Below are positions 10,288 to 21,600 of a stretch of 64,000 nt of DNA, piece after piece (positions within the stretch are counted from its first letter, which is position 1; each line of letters begins with the position of its first letter). The DNA lies in assembly GCA_950097015.1 (NCBI GenBank), contig CATNEN010000038.1:16362001-16426000 (forward strand), in the 5' to 3' direction. Position numbers and translations under genes: made by a program. Under the pieces are notes generated by a model. It saw only the letters and a list, made by a program, of their open reading frames with translations, was not told the origin of the DNA and made no database searches. The stretch is from Macrostomum hystrix. Lineage: Eukaryota; Platyhelminthes; Macrostomidae.

Positions 10288-12410
10288 GTCACTGTCTTTT
10301 TTTATAAACACGCCGAATATATCAGTGTCGTAACTTATAGTTAACAATCCAAAATGTGATTGCGGTGGCGAATAGTTTCGATTCGATCAAATAAAGACCG
10401 TATTTCAAATTACCGCGCTAGTTGCTAGTAGATACTGCAAATGTACTGCGTTTAGAAAATTTCCCCGTTGCTAAACACTTTGCACTAATGAAATGATAAT
10501 TGCTTAGTTGAATAGCTACAAAATCTTTTTATCTCAGAACTGTGAGCTTTTGCTGAATCTTAGTCGCTTGCGAACATAAAATGGGAAAAATGTTTTTATA
10601 CTACAATAAAACGATAAATTAAACAACCCGGTACTAAGTGATGTTCAGTCCCAAAAAGCACTCGCAATTATTGATAATTGATCCGGTTAGGGAGCTAAAG
10701 TTCTGAGATATGTGATTTATAATATTTTTAACTCCTACTTTTGTAGTAATCTTTAGAAATCGGGTAACGTCCTTAATATATAGTCGGAGTAAAGAGAACA
10801 AATATTTTTATGCTATTAACCGGTATTATTATTAGTCCTATTTTGTTTTTTTTTCGTAGCCTGACAATCATGACACAAGTTATAAGAGAAGAAGTGACGG
10901 CTAGAATTCTGTACTAGCTTTTTTTAATCCGATTAGATGCTTCGAACAAAAGATAAGTGTTCCGTATATTTTAAAATAGGCTAAATACACATGTAAAGAA
11001 ATTAATTTATCGTATTATGTCCACATCATTTCCTTATACGCTGAGAATACAAAATAGTTTGAATATAAACAGTACTGTTTATTTCGGATTCAGAGAACTG
11101 CATCATCGAGGCAAAAAACGTACCTGTACCAAAAGAGAAATTTGCTGATCGATGAGATAAATGAGCTAGATTCGCTGATCGTAATAAACGTTTAAGTAAA
11201 TCAATAACAGCCATTCAATATAAAAATGGACTACATGGTAGAACAGTGATAAAAATTTTAATCATTGAAAACTGACTAAAAAATAAAAAGCAACTAAACG
11301 GAACAAAAATTTGGACTTAAATACATAAAAGTTTTAATTAAACTTGGCTGCCAAACACAAAGTAGGAATATATACGTTCGTCTAGCAGAATCATAAATCT
11401 TACAATTATTCTTCCCATCTATCTTTTCATTCGCACATCAGCAGCAGTATTTTGCAGCAAATGAAGAAGTGTCATTTTTATACTCTTATATATTGTGTTT
11501 TTGTGTGCCATATATATATGAGCGGCAAGTGACATGTATGGGGATCGTAATTTATTCTAAGATTGCGTCAACAAATAAAAGCTTGCAAACAAATACACAA
11601 CACAAAGCGGGACAATAGGATTATGGGTAGTAGAGTATAATAAGCTAAAGGTGTTGTAAAAAAATCTCCCAAGCGAAGTCAATCCCCTTGTGTCAGGCCG
11701 TCACAGTGTATCGGACCAAACCTACTCGAGTCGTAAATTAAGAAACCTGCTGGACAACGCAACGACTATATAGTATTTCCTCTGAAAGTGTCAACGACTG
11801 GGAAAAGAAAATTAAGCCTGCCTGGTGCTTTATGTGCAGAATTATTGCACCGCTAATATATGTAATATATGGACCACAAACACAAGCCTCGCCCATGGTT
11901 ACATAACACACTGTTAAACTCTTCCCCTACAGAGCTAACATCCCGCACTGACTAACTGGACAGCCACTGACCGCGGGGATTTGAAAAACCTCCTCCCCGC
12001 CATACCCAAGGGGATCTGGCAGCTGAGGATCACACTAAACCTATTTCTCCCCTTTATACTGTCAACAGCGGCTGCTTCTATATATGTAGCTGGAATTGGG
12101 AATTGGGATAATGGCTAATTGCTACTACTAATATTACTATGCGAGAATGCGATATCCTCGAATTCCCTTTCGCTGAGTGAATTCGGCCACTTGCTACTAT
12201 CGGATCGATACAGTTAATTGACTGCGAACTAATTTGCATACATTTGATTCTTTTTGCGATTGTGAAAATTTCTGTTGACAATCCACGATGCCATGCGTCT
12301 AGATTGCATTAATTTTGAACAGTAGTTTTGTTGATGAAAAACTGACGACTTTGAATTTCCCAAAGGATTTATTTTAGTTCGCAGCTCACTTTTCATTATG
12401 AGCACAGTGA
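10288..12410. other. Intergenic region between CFAP20 and the M13-like gene
   Basis: About 2.1 kb, mostly AT-rich. The part next to 10288 should hold the CFAP20 promoter and 5' UTR, but no clear TATA box or initiator is seen. The 12.1-12.4 kb part is likely 3' UTR or flank of the M13-like gene. No further exon is supported. Confidence 0.5.
12368..12373 (-). promoter_or_regulatory. Candidate poly(A) signal (AATAAA) downstream of the M13-like gene
   Basis: First AATAAA on the minus strand downstream of the stop at 12719. If used, the 3' UTR would be about 350 nt and would include the whole 33-bp repeat array at 12415-12645. This is inference from position only. Confidence 0.35.
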
Positions 12411-12414
12411 TAAA

Positions 12415-12645
12415 CAGTCCACAGGATCCGCTCCCTCCTGACAATGCACTCCACAGGATCCGCTCCCTCCTGACAATGCACTCCACAGGATCCGCTCCCA
12501 CCTGATGACAATCCACTCCACAGAATCCGCTCCCTCCTGACAATCCAATCCACAGAATCCGCTCCCTCCTGACAATCCAATCCACAGAATCCGCTCCCTC
12601 CTGACAATCCAATCCACAGAATCCGCTCCCTCCTGACAATGCACT
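12415..12645. repeat. Short tandem array, about 30-33 bp unit, beside the M13-like gene
   Basis: Seven units containing CTCCACAGGATCCGCTCCC then TCCTGACAATGCA, or the variant AATCCACAGAATCCGCTCCC. One unit has an extra GAT. The two variants are segregated: GGATCC units on the left and GAATCC units on the right. It lies 75 bp downstream of the M13-like stop codon and may be transcribed as 3' UTR. Minus-strand frames of about 70-160 codons across it are repeat artefacts. Confidence 0.9.
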
Positions 12646-12718
12646 CAAAAGTGACGCCTTTCCAATAAAGTTTTTTGTTAACAGAGACACTAAAATACCA
12701 GCACTAGCCGGCATGCCT

Positions 12719-14989
12719 TCAGCACTGGGAGCTGCAGCCGAAGGCTCGCCTCACTTCCGGCAGCCTGCCGAGTACCGCATCGACAAACTTCTCCGATCTG
12801 ACAGGGTCCGATGCGGACTCTGACAAGACCGCAGCCGATGTGACCTTCCGGCAGGTCAACTGAACGACGCCTAGGATTGTCGGCCTAGCCTGATCATCGA
12901 CCGGCTTCTTCGAATGAGCCGACAGGGCTACTCGAAGGCTGAGCAGACTGGTCAGCTTCTTGGTAGCGTCATCGGAGTTTAAGTTGAATCCGGCAGAGCC
13001 CGGACAGCTGCCGCTGCTGGTCAGATTGCTCAAAAGATTAGCCGGCAATTGTTCCAACATTCTCTGCTCACTTACAAAATTCTTGAGCAATTCGTAGGCT
13101 ACGAGAAAGTTCATGGATGGCTCGGAGGGCAGGGCCGCGAAGTAGAACTCCATGGGATATGGGAATCTGCGCCAATCGCGATTCAACTCGGCCCTGATGA
13201 AGCTTGGAGGCTGGAATCCGCTAAACTCGGGATCGAAGCTAAAGGCTGACTTGACATCTGCGGCGGCTGCCTGGGGGCTCCAAGCCAGCCTGTAGGCAAT
13301 ACGCCTGCGCTCTCTCAAGGCGTCCAGCAGGTTGTTGAAGTAGGAACCGGTCCTGGGAAAGTACATCTGGCCATAGACAATCCGCATGCGCTCCGAGCTT
13401 CGAGTCCAGTCGGGCAAGTCGCCGACAGTCGCAGACAACGCCGCGACGCCGAGCTGAGATCGAATTATTTCAACAGTCGAGCTGAGCTTCGCGTCCAGTT
13501 CTAGATGATCAACGAACAGTCGAGCCGTAGGCTGCGGATAGAGGCTGAGAAGCGTTGCTAGGCAAGCTTCCGGCTTGCCAACCGTCGAAGATTCGATCAT
13601 CGTAGCCGCGTCCAACGAGCCGAGCAGATGCGGCTGCAGGGCGGCGAGAGCGTTGACAAACGCGTAGCCAATCAGAGTATCCGGGTCCTGTCGGGCGGCG
13701 AGCTCCAGAACTTCGCGAACCGAGCGGCGACCGACAATTCGAAGGCCGTCGTACTCAACGCTAGCAGCTTGGTCGGACACTGTGTCAGGGAATAGAACAC
13801 GACGAAAATTGCTCCAACCGGTGGCGCCGTTCGGAAATAGACTGGCCACTTCGTCGAAACTGATGTAGCTGCTCGGCATTGACGTGGAATTTCGGCCCTC
13901 CTCCGCCGTCCAAGAGTCCAACACTCGCCAGAGTTCCTCGTGCAGGCTCACAACCTTCTCAACGATGACGAAGGGCAATCCGCGGCCAAGAAATTTGAAG
14001 GCCGACTCGACAGCCCGGGTGGTGCGGTCGCGGCTGCCGCGGCCAAGGCGAGGCGGCGTCGGCTGAAGTCGCAGCGGCAGCGGACGGCCGGAACTTGCAG
14101 TCGTCGCACAGCCGTCGTCATCGGGTCTGACGTCCAGCAGCGCAGGCAGATCGTGGATGGCGAACTGCGCCAGCACAGCCTCCGGCGAGTGCTTGAAGCC
14201 CCAGAGGATGGACTCCGAGCCGAAGACGGACATTGGCGTGAATCGGTTTGAGTCGGCGAACGCCGCAATGAGCTGGTCGGGTTTGAGTCGATCAAACACA
14301 AGACACGATTGAGTCAGATTGCTCAACGCTTGAGCCCAGCTTGGCGGCGGGCTCTGCTTTTGAGACTTCGGCAGCAGGAGCATCAGCTCGAGCAGCGAGT
14401 CCTGGATTCGAAGCTGGGCCTGACGAATCGCGCTTGTCTCGGTGTCGACCGCGCGACCATTCCAGGAAAGACTGACAACGTCGGCAAAGCGACCGCAGGC
14501 GTGTCGGTAGAGACTGACGCACGGATCAGCCTCCGGCGAGATGAAGGATGCCGCCTCCGTTGATAGGAGCGGAGTGCGTTGGAGCTGCTGATAAAGCCGC
14601 GCCTGCTGCTGCTGACAGTTGATCTGTGAGGGCCTATTCGAATCCCATTTTACTCGCTGGCCGTCAGCAACCAGAAGGCGAGGGTCAATGTAGAAATAGA
14701 ACAGGCAGAGGATGGCAAACCCAGCGGCCAAAAGCGCCAGTAGGATGGCGAGGATCCAGGTGCTCAGGCGGCAGCGGCGTGCTCCGCCGACGCGCGAAGA
14801 CTTGCCGACAGCGTTGTCGGACTCAATGCGGATGTGGGCCTCGTCAGATGTTTCGCTGTCGGGTTGGAGTGGGTGATGCTGCTGTTGCAGCTGCTGCTGC
14901 TGCTGCTTATGGGTGAGAAGTGATTCCTTTTCAGTTTCAACCGGGTGGCAATTGTTGCCAGGGACAACTTGCTTATTGCTATTGGCCAT
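12719..14989 (-). CDS. M13 (neprilysin/ECE-like) type II membrane protein lacking the zinc site; probable pseudopeptidase
   Basis: Single-exon minus-strand gene of 756 residues, a normal full length for M13. The N-terminal cytoplasmic tail is about 75 residues with a Gln-rich run at residues 29-37. One membrane segment follows at about 76-100 (WILAILLALLAAGFAILCLF), then the ectodomain. The ectodomain opens with the M13 signature DPCVSLYRHACGRF (155-168) and shows the expected cysteine- and tryptophan-bearing blocks. At the place of the HExxH zinc motif it has YELLK (632-636; genomic 13082-13096) inside MNFLVAYELLKNF, so both histidines are lost while the glutamate stays. The ExxxD zinc/active-site block is also unrecognisable. 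The C terminus (AFGCSSQC) resembles the family ending but is shortened. Known: M13 enzymes cleave peptides outside the cell. Inferred: this member is not a zinc peptidase and may bind peptides or act as a receptor or decoy. The frame is intact, so it does not look like a dead gene. Confidence 0.85.
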   Translation of the reverse strand: MANSNKQVVPGNNCHPVETEKESLLTHKQQQQQLQQQHHPLQPDSETSDEAHIRIESDNAVGKSSRVGGARRCRLSTWILAILLALLAAGFAILCLFYFYIDPRLLVADGQRVKWDSNRPSQINCQQQQARLYQQLQRTPLLSTEAASFISPEADPCVSLYRHACGRFADVVSLSWNGRAVDTETSAIRQAQLRIQDSLLELMLLLPKSQKQSPPPSWAQALSNLTQSCLVFDRLKPDQLIAAFADSNRFTPMSVFGSESILWGFKHSPEAVLAQFAIHDLPALLDVRPDDDGCATTASSGRPLPLRLQPTPPRLGRGSRDRTTRAVESAFKFLGRGLPFVIVEKVVSLHEELWRVLDSWTAEEGRNSTSMPSSYISFDEVASLFPNGATGWSNFRRVLFPDTVSDQAASVEYDGLRIVGRRSVREVLELAARQDPDTLIGYAFVNALAALQPHLLGSLDAATMIESSTVGKPEACLATLLSLYPQPTARLFVDHLELDAKLSSTVEIIRSQLGVAALSATVGDLPDWTRSSERMRIVYGQMYFPRTGSYFNNLLDALRERRRIAYRLAWSPQAAAADVKSAFSFDPEFSGFQPPSFIRAELNRDWRRFPYPMEFYFAALPSEPSMNFLVAYELLKNFVSEQRMLEQLPANLLSNLTSSGSCPGSAGFNLNSDDATKKLTSLLSLRVALSAHSKKPVDDQARPTILGVVQLTCRKVTSAAVLSESASDPVRSEKFVDAVLGRLPEVRRAFGCSSQC

Positions 14990-16020
14990 TGTGCTAAACT
15001 TCTAATTGAAGATATTGAAGAATGTGAACCGGTTTTTAAATAAAAAAGATTCTTAACTGTCTAAATATAAGTGTCCACAAAATGGATTTGAATCTTTCAG
15101 CTAAACAGCCTCCAATTGGTCGGTTGGGCTTCAGCCAATGGCGTTGCTGCATGAAATGGCCCAGTATACAATAGCCACATTCAACATGTTATCACACGCA
15201 AATGAGCTATGAAATATGTAGGTCTTTTGTCTGCTAGTCATGTTGGGCACTGATCAATTATTAATCAATAACTGATTTTATCGATTCCGCTATATTGTGA
15301 CAGATAGTGTTTCTGTGTGTCTGTATGGGTATTTATTTTACGCATTCTGTCACAATAAGCTTGAAGATTTTCATGATAATTATTGGTGATCAATCACAGC
15401 CATAGATGATGACGATGATAAGTACGAGCGAGTCAATCTGCGAGTAAATATCGAATGAGAATTTATGTCAGCTCCAACGACCGACAAATGCCATCAAAAG
15501 CAGCTTAGCAGATCTCAAATTAACAAAAAAAACGCAAATGATATGGAAAACTAAATATTGATATCTATTGCCTTTTCCTAACGATACGGTCATTATTTCG
15601 GGACAGAGAAAAATGAGGCGATAAATCGATAGATGCTGATTAATGACTATCATTGGCTTCCATTGTAGCTATTACTCACTCCACTGATTGTGAGTCTTGC
15701 CGTAGAAAATGAGCACTAACCTCAGTTGAACTCGCATCATGTAGCCAAGTCAGCAAAGTTTTGATCAACCTGTGCGTCGGCTCAGAAATATTTTCCTAAT
15801 GGCATCGTTGTTGCAATATGGGTTTTAGTCCAATGCTCACGTTTATTAAACTGCTCGCAAAAGACATTCATTAGGGATATTCGGTCATTCATTAGGGATA
15901 TTCGGAAAAATTTGGCCAACAAAACTTCTAGTTGTTGTCAATCATAAAAAATTATTCTAAAGGCAATGAATAGCGAATTTGTAGTTCTCCTATACTGTGC
16001 CTTGATAGCAACATATGGCT
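14990..16020. other. Upstream region of the M13-like gene, no gene seen
   Basis: About 1 kb of unique AT-rich sequence upstream (on the minus strand) of the M13-like start. It should include that gene's promoter and 5' UTR. A short direct repeat (CATTAGGGATATTCGG) occurs twice near 15868-15905. No TATA box was confidently placed. Confidence 0.45.
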
Positions 16021-16029
16021 TGGCTTGTG

Positions 16030-16350
16030 AACGAATGGGAATTCTATGGGAATATTTTCGATTCTATGAGATTCTATGGGATTACTTTAGATTCTATGGG
16101 ATTATGTTAGATTCTATGGGGTTACATTAGATTCTATGGGATTACATTAGATTCTATGGGATTACATTAGATTCTATGGGATTACATTAGATTCTATGGG
16201 ATTCTATGAGATTCTATGGGATTCTATGAGATTCTATGATGATATTCTTTGTGATTCTATGGGATTCTATAGAATCTACATGAGATTCTTGGATGAGATT
16301 CTATAGGGATTATTTGGGATTCTATAGGATTCTGTAGAATTTATTTGAAT
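16030..16350. repeat. Degenerate minisatellite, about 20-bp unit (GATTCTATGGGATTACATTA)
   Basis: Around eight 20-bp units GATTCTATGGGATTACATTA with flanking shorter units built on GATTCTATGGGATTCTATGA. Ends are strongly decayed. It shares GATTCTATGGGA with the array at 17652-18345. Confidence 0.88.
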
Positions 16351-17650
16351 TCTATGTGATGATCTTAATCCGAACCCAAAACTTTAAGCGCAATAAATGT
16401 TCTAGTATAGCCTACTATAAATTGGTTGTCTAGCTACGTCGAATCTACGGTTGCTATGCTGTATCTAAGCCGCATTTAGGTATCTCAATGGACATTAGTT
16501 AAATAACCCAGTAATTAAATCACAGTGTGCCTCGCGTGTCGCTCCAACTATCCTAGGTGCGTGCAATCACTGATTTTGACCATATGGTTTTGTAATTATT
16601 CTTGACACTAGTAGCTCATATTTTTATATTCCATTTGATGATGTCTTTGAACAGGTTCCTAAAACTGAAAATTAAACTGCCAATCAAAAGCTTCTAACTA
16701 TCTAATCGAAAGTGTCAACCGCGATGTTTGTAAAGAATTATTTAACAGCTATTTTTCAATTACACAGATAGCCATGGAATTCTAGATATCATATTGAAAT
16801 TCCACGTTCTACATCTAGAGTTCCATTATAAAAATTAAATCAGAATTTAGTCAGTTATATAAACACAAAGCTAGTGTGTATTATTGTATTCGGCGTTTAT
16901 TAAGAATAGCGAAAATTGCGCAATGTGCTAACGAAAATGTGATGCAAAGAGCAGACTCGGCAATTGACGAATGAGCCCCCTTCAGTTTGAAGCTGCCCTG
17001 TCTATTGCATACAGACCCTGGTTAGATCCTTGGACACGAACTCGGAGCTCTGAGTGCCGACAAAGCTGTGACAAGCTCAAGCAAGCACATATTTAACTTG
17101 AGTTGCGTCTGGCTTTGCTTTTAGAATTAAGTTGCTGCCGCTGCTTTTAGAAGACAAATTTGCTTAGGAATTACAGCACACTATTTCCCGTCCAAGGGTC
17201 CTAGGTTCCTTAATATAAATTAAAAGCTATCAACTTTGATTGATGACTGATTGATAAATTGATAAATGAATCTGTCTCATTTGAAATTTCTCTAAAAATG
17301 ATTGACATTTTCCTGTACGAGACAGGTTCTTTTAAGATTTAAGCAAACAATTGTTGAATGGATTTCTAATTTAAAAGGCTTTCCCACTTGAGTTCTGCTT
17401 CCATTGAATAGTTAAGCATATTAACAAAATTTGCTTCACTAATACTACGAGCTTGTATCAGCGCTAAATTAACGATGCAAGTCGGGTCATCAAATTGGCA
17501 ATATAAGATTAATTAGTCATTTCATCTCTTGTTGTCAATGTGAAACGTGAGAAGTGATTTGTCACCTGTTGCCTTCTGCTCTGATTTTTTTCATCTAGCG
17601 TTTTTTTGACGCAGATGTACCATGCGGCAAGCGCTAATGTGTAGCGACAA
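16351..17650. other. Unique AT-rich sequence, no gene seen
   Basis: About 1.3 kb between two related minisatellites. No exon with family similarity and no RNA gene was recognised. Confidence 0.5.
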
Positions 17651-17651
17651 G

Positions 17652-18350
17652 AGATTCTATGGGAGTGACTAGAGATTCTATGGGAGTGACATAAGATTCT
17701 ATGGGAGTGACTAGAGATTCTATGGGAGTGACAAGAGATTCTATGGGAGTGACAAGATATTCTATGGGAGTGACAAGAGATTCTATGGGAGTGACAAGAT
17801 ATTCTATGGGAGTGACAAGAGATTCTATGGGAGTGACAAGAGATTCTATGGGAGTGACAAGAGATTCTATGGGAGTGACAAGAGATTCTATGGGAGTGAC
17901 AAGAGATTCTATGGGAGTGACTAGAGATTCTATGGGAGTGACAAGAGATTCTATGGGAGTGACAAGAGATTCTATGGGAGTGACTAGAGATTCTATGGGA
18001 GTGACAAGATATTCTATGGGAGTGACAAGATATTCTATGGGAGTGACAAGATATTCTATGGGAGTGACAAGAGATTCTATGGGAGTGACAAGAGATTCTA
18101 TGGGAGTGACAAGAGATTCTATGGGAGTGACAAGATATTCTATGGGAGTGACAAGAGATTCTATGGGAGTGACTAGAGATTCTATGGGAGTGACAAGAGA
18201 TTCTATGGGAGTGACTAGAGATTCTATGGGAGTGACAAGAGATTCTATGGGAGTGACAAGAGATTCTATGGGAGTGACTAGAGATTCTATGGGAGTGACA
18301 AGAGATTCTATGGGAGTACCAACAGATTATTTGGGAGCGAAAAGAGATTC
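17652..18350. repeat. Minisatellite, 21-bp unit (GATTCTATGGGAGTGACAAG)
   Basis: About 33 tandem copies of GATTCTATGGGAGTGACAAG plus A, with CTAGA and ATATT variants interspersed; the last units at 18320-18430 are degenerate. The 21-bp period keeps one frame open (MGVTRDS repeated), but there is no supporting gene structure. Confidence 0.95.
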
Positions 18351-18439
18351 TATGGGAGTGGATAGTTATTTAAATAGACCGACAAGACATGGAAGAAGAT
18401 TGAATAGATATTTTAACAGAGTGACTATATATTTTTAAT

Positions 18440-19240
18440 GCATATTCAAATGTCCATGACAAATGTCCAGCAGGTTGACAGATGTCAGTTAAAGATAGAA
18501 TTTATTTTTAAAAGCAGACCGATTTCTTAGAGCTAGCAAAGAGACGATAAAACTAAAAAGTCGATATGTGTACAGAAATATGGATTCACTCAGATCCTTA
18601 TCCAACTGTCTACATTTTGCGGCGATGTGGCAACGTGCCGTGCCGATCCCCTAGAAGACGTGCCTTTTTCTTGAAGCAAAAAATAAAGAGGCACGTTGAA
18701 AATGGGATTACACAATTCGGCATGGCTAAAAGAAGATGGACATACCGCTAGGCTAATTACAAGTGTCAGCTATGGGCAATGATCTCTGCAAGGCTAACAT
18801 TTATCATCACCCCACCCCCTACAAAAATAGATTTCCGTGGGAGAAATCTTGATTAGGAGAAAAAGGGAGCGTTGGTCCGTAGGTCACTGATATTCGGCTG
18901 TGTCAGGAGCAGCTGGTCGGTGGGTCTTCGCTGGTTTCGTGTCTCCGAGCGCTGTCTGTCCAATGTCGACTGGCTTCCCCAAATCGGATGATGGATTGTG
19001 GGAAAAATTGTTGACGTTTAAATCAGTTAGCCGCGGGGGTTCTGTTCTCATCCTCATTCTCTATGGAAGAACTCTGTGTGGGGGGGCAGAAACAAGGTTG
19101 GCGATTGCATTGCGTCATCGCTTGAAACATTTTCTTCTCTTTGCCCAACTAACAATTAAAGCAGACAGTTGAAGCTATGGAAAGAAAAGATTTAATTTCT
19201 GCGCACCCCAAAATAGAGGTATTTGAGTCAATAAAATCCT
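18440..19240. other. Unique sequence, no firm gene
   Basis: About 800 bp. Short open frames exist at 18566-18751 and 18900-19172 but lack family similarity and splice support. Moderately GC-rich patches could be exon or regulatory fragments; nothing is claimed. Confidence 0.4.
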
Positions 19241-19249
19241 CTAGCTGTT

Positions 19250-19426
19250 TTATTTGCTGTCTGGAAAAAAATTGCCTTCAAAGTCAAAAGACGCAGGCCG
19301 ATCCTCGGCGATGTAGGCGGAGCAGTCTTGAAGTCGATTTTGTCTGAGACTCTCGAGTGCCATCACTTCAAGCCCTCCAATCTCTCCCAGCTTTTTGCCA
19401 GGCCTGCTTTTTTGCTTCTGTAGCTT
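19250..19426 (-). CDS. Possible terminal exon of an unidentified minus-strand gene
   Basis: On the minus strand a CGTAG acceptor-like sequence is followed from 19426 by a 59-codon frame ending in TAA at 19250-19252. The encoded stretch has ordinary protein character (for example LEVMALESLRQNRLQDCSAY, then IAEDRPASFDFEGNFFPDSK). An AATAAA overlaps the stop codon. There is no ATG-led frame of useful length and no recognised family. Any upstream exon would have to lie beyond the repeat array at 19.7-21.6 kb. Low-confidence proposal based on composition only. Confidence 0.22.
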   Translation of the reverse strand, partial: KLQKQKSRPGKKLGEIGGLEVMALESLRQNRLQDCSAYIAEDRPASFDFEGNFFPDSK

Positions 19427-19665
19427 CTACGAAGACTTGCAGCTTATATGAGGAGTTAAATATTTATTCTATTTTTTTCATAGAGCTGGTGCCTGGTGAG
19501 GAAGACACTTTGGCAGGACTTTAAGAAGCAAATTTAATCAAGTTTTTTGTTTTTCAACTTTTCAAAAACTTCTCAATCAGGGGCCGTTTCCCATTGATTT
19601 TTTACCGAAAATTCGCCAATTGGCCATTTGGAGTTACCTTTGTTCTCCTGACATGAGGTGGAACA

Positions 19666-21600
19666 GTGACGAGTGATTCAGTGGGAGTGACAAAGAATTC
19701 AGTAGGAGTGATAAGAGATTCAGTAGGCGTGATAAGAGATTCAGAAGGAGTGATAAGAGATTCAGAAGGAGTGAGAAGAGATTCAGTAGGAGTGACAAGA
19801 GATTCAGTAGGAGTGACAAGAGATTCAGTAGGAGTGATAAGAGATTCAGAAGGAGTGAGAAGAGATTCAGTAGGAGTGACAAAGAATTCAGTAGGCGTGA
19901 TAAGAGATTCAGTAGGAGTGATAAGAGATTCTGTAGGAGTGATAAGAGATTCAGAAGGAGTGATAAGAGATTCAGAAGGAGTGAGAAGAGATTCAGTAGG
20001 AGTGATAAGAGATTCAGTAGGAGTGATAATAGATTCAGTAGGAGTGATAAGAGATTCAGTGGGAGCGACAAGAGATTCAGTAGGAGTGATAAGAGATTCA
20101 GTAGGAGTGATAAGAGATTCAGAAGGAGTGAGAAGAGATTCAGTAGGAGTGACAAAGAATTCAGTAGGCGTGATAAGAGATTCAGAAGGAGTGATAAGAG
20201 ATTCAGAACGAGTGAGAAGAGATTCAGTAGGAGTGACAAGAGATTCAGTAGGAGTGATAAGAGATTCAGAAGGAGTGAGAAGAGATTCAGTAGGAGTGAC
20301 AAAGAATTCAGTAGGCGTGATAAGAGATTCAGTAGGAGTGATAAGAGATTCAGTAGGAGTGATAAGAGATTCAGAAGGAGTGATAAGAGATTCAGAAGGA
20401 GTGAGAAGAGATTCAGTAGGAGTGATAAGAGATTCAGTAGGAGTGATAATAGATTCAGTAGGAGTGATAAGAGATTCAGTGGGAGCGACAAGAGATTCAG
20501 TAGGAGTGAGAAGAGATTCAGTAGGAGTGACAAAGAATTCAGTAGGCGTGATAAGAGATTCAGTAGGAGTGATAAGAGATTCAGTAGGAGTGATAAGAGA
20601 TTCAGAAGGAGTGAGAAGAGATTCAGTAGGAGTGACAAGAGATTCAGTAGGAGTGACAAGAGATTCAGTAGGAGTGACAAGAGATTCAGTAGGAGTGACA
20701 AGAGATTCAGTGGGAGTGACAAGAGATTTCGTGGGAGTGACAAGAGATTCAGAAGGAGTGACAAAGAATTCAGTAGGCGTGATAAGAGATTCAGTAGGAG
20801 TGATAAGAGATTCAGTAGGAGTGATAAGAGATTCAGAAGGAGTGATAAGAGATTCAGAAGGAGTGAGAAGAGATTCAGTAGGAGTGATAAGAGATTCAGT
20901 AGGAGTGATAATAGATTCAGTAGGAGTGATAAGAGATTCAGTGGGAGCGACAAGAGATTCAGTAGGAGTGATAAGAGATTCAGAAGGAGTGAGAAGAGAT
21001 TCAGTAGGAGTGACAAAGAATTCAGTAGGCGTGATAAGAGATTCAGTAGGAGTGATAAGAGATTCAGAAGGAGTGATAAGAGATTCAGAAGGAGTGAGAA
21101 GAGATTCAGTAGGAGTGATAAGAGATTCAGTAGGAGTGATAATAGATTCAGTAGGAGTGATAAGAGATTCAGTGGGAGCGACAAGAGATTCAGTAGGAGT
21201 GATAAGAGATTCAGAAGGAGTGAGAAGAGATTCAGTAGGAGTGACAAAGAATTCAGTAGGCGTGATAAGAGATTCAGTAGGCGTGATAAGAGATTCAGTA
21301 GGAGTGATAAGAGATTCAGAAGGAGTGAGAAGAGATTCAGTAGGAGTGACAAGAGATTCAGTAGGAGTGACAAGAGATTCAGTAGGAGTGACAAGAGATT
21401 CAGTGGGAGTGACAAGAGATTTCGTGGGAGTGACAAGAGATGTTTTAGGAGAGTGACAAGAGATGTTTTAGGAGTGACAAAAGATGTTTTAGGAGAGTGA
21501 CAAGAGATGTTTTAGGAGAGTGACAAGAGATGTTGTAGGAGAGTGACAAGAGATGTTGTAGGAGAGTGACAAGAGATGTTGTAGGAGAGTGACAGTACTC
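19666..21600. repeat. Large minisatellite, 21-bp unit (GATTCAGTAGGAGTGATAAG)
   Basis: About 85 tandem copies of GATTCAGTAGGAGTGATAAG plus A, with variants (GTGACAAAGAATTC, GATTCAGAAGGAGTGAGAAG, AGTGGGAGCGACAAG) in a repeating order. Several multi-unit blocks are therefore near copies of one another, for example those at about 19900, 20300, 20780 and 21020. The right end (21430-21600) switches to a 23-bp form with ATGTTTTAGGAGAGTGACAA. Both strands remain open for almost 600 codons because the period is 21 and no unit contains a stop in those frames. It is judged non-coding. Confidence 0.95.

Noticed and set aside
17701-18438. 245-codon frame of repeated MGVTRDS
   Set aside because: Period-21 repeat artefact; each unit even supplies its own ATG.
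18630-18700. Inverted repeat AACGTGCC ... GGCACGTT
   Set aside because: Only 8 bp with a loop of about 50 nt and no terminator or mobile-element context.
19634-21456. Opposing open frames of about 600 codons on both strands
   Set aside because: Both arise from the 21-bp repeat unit, which lacks stops in those frames. They show repetitive composition and no start context or homology.
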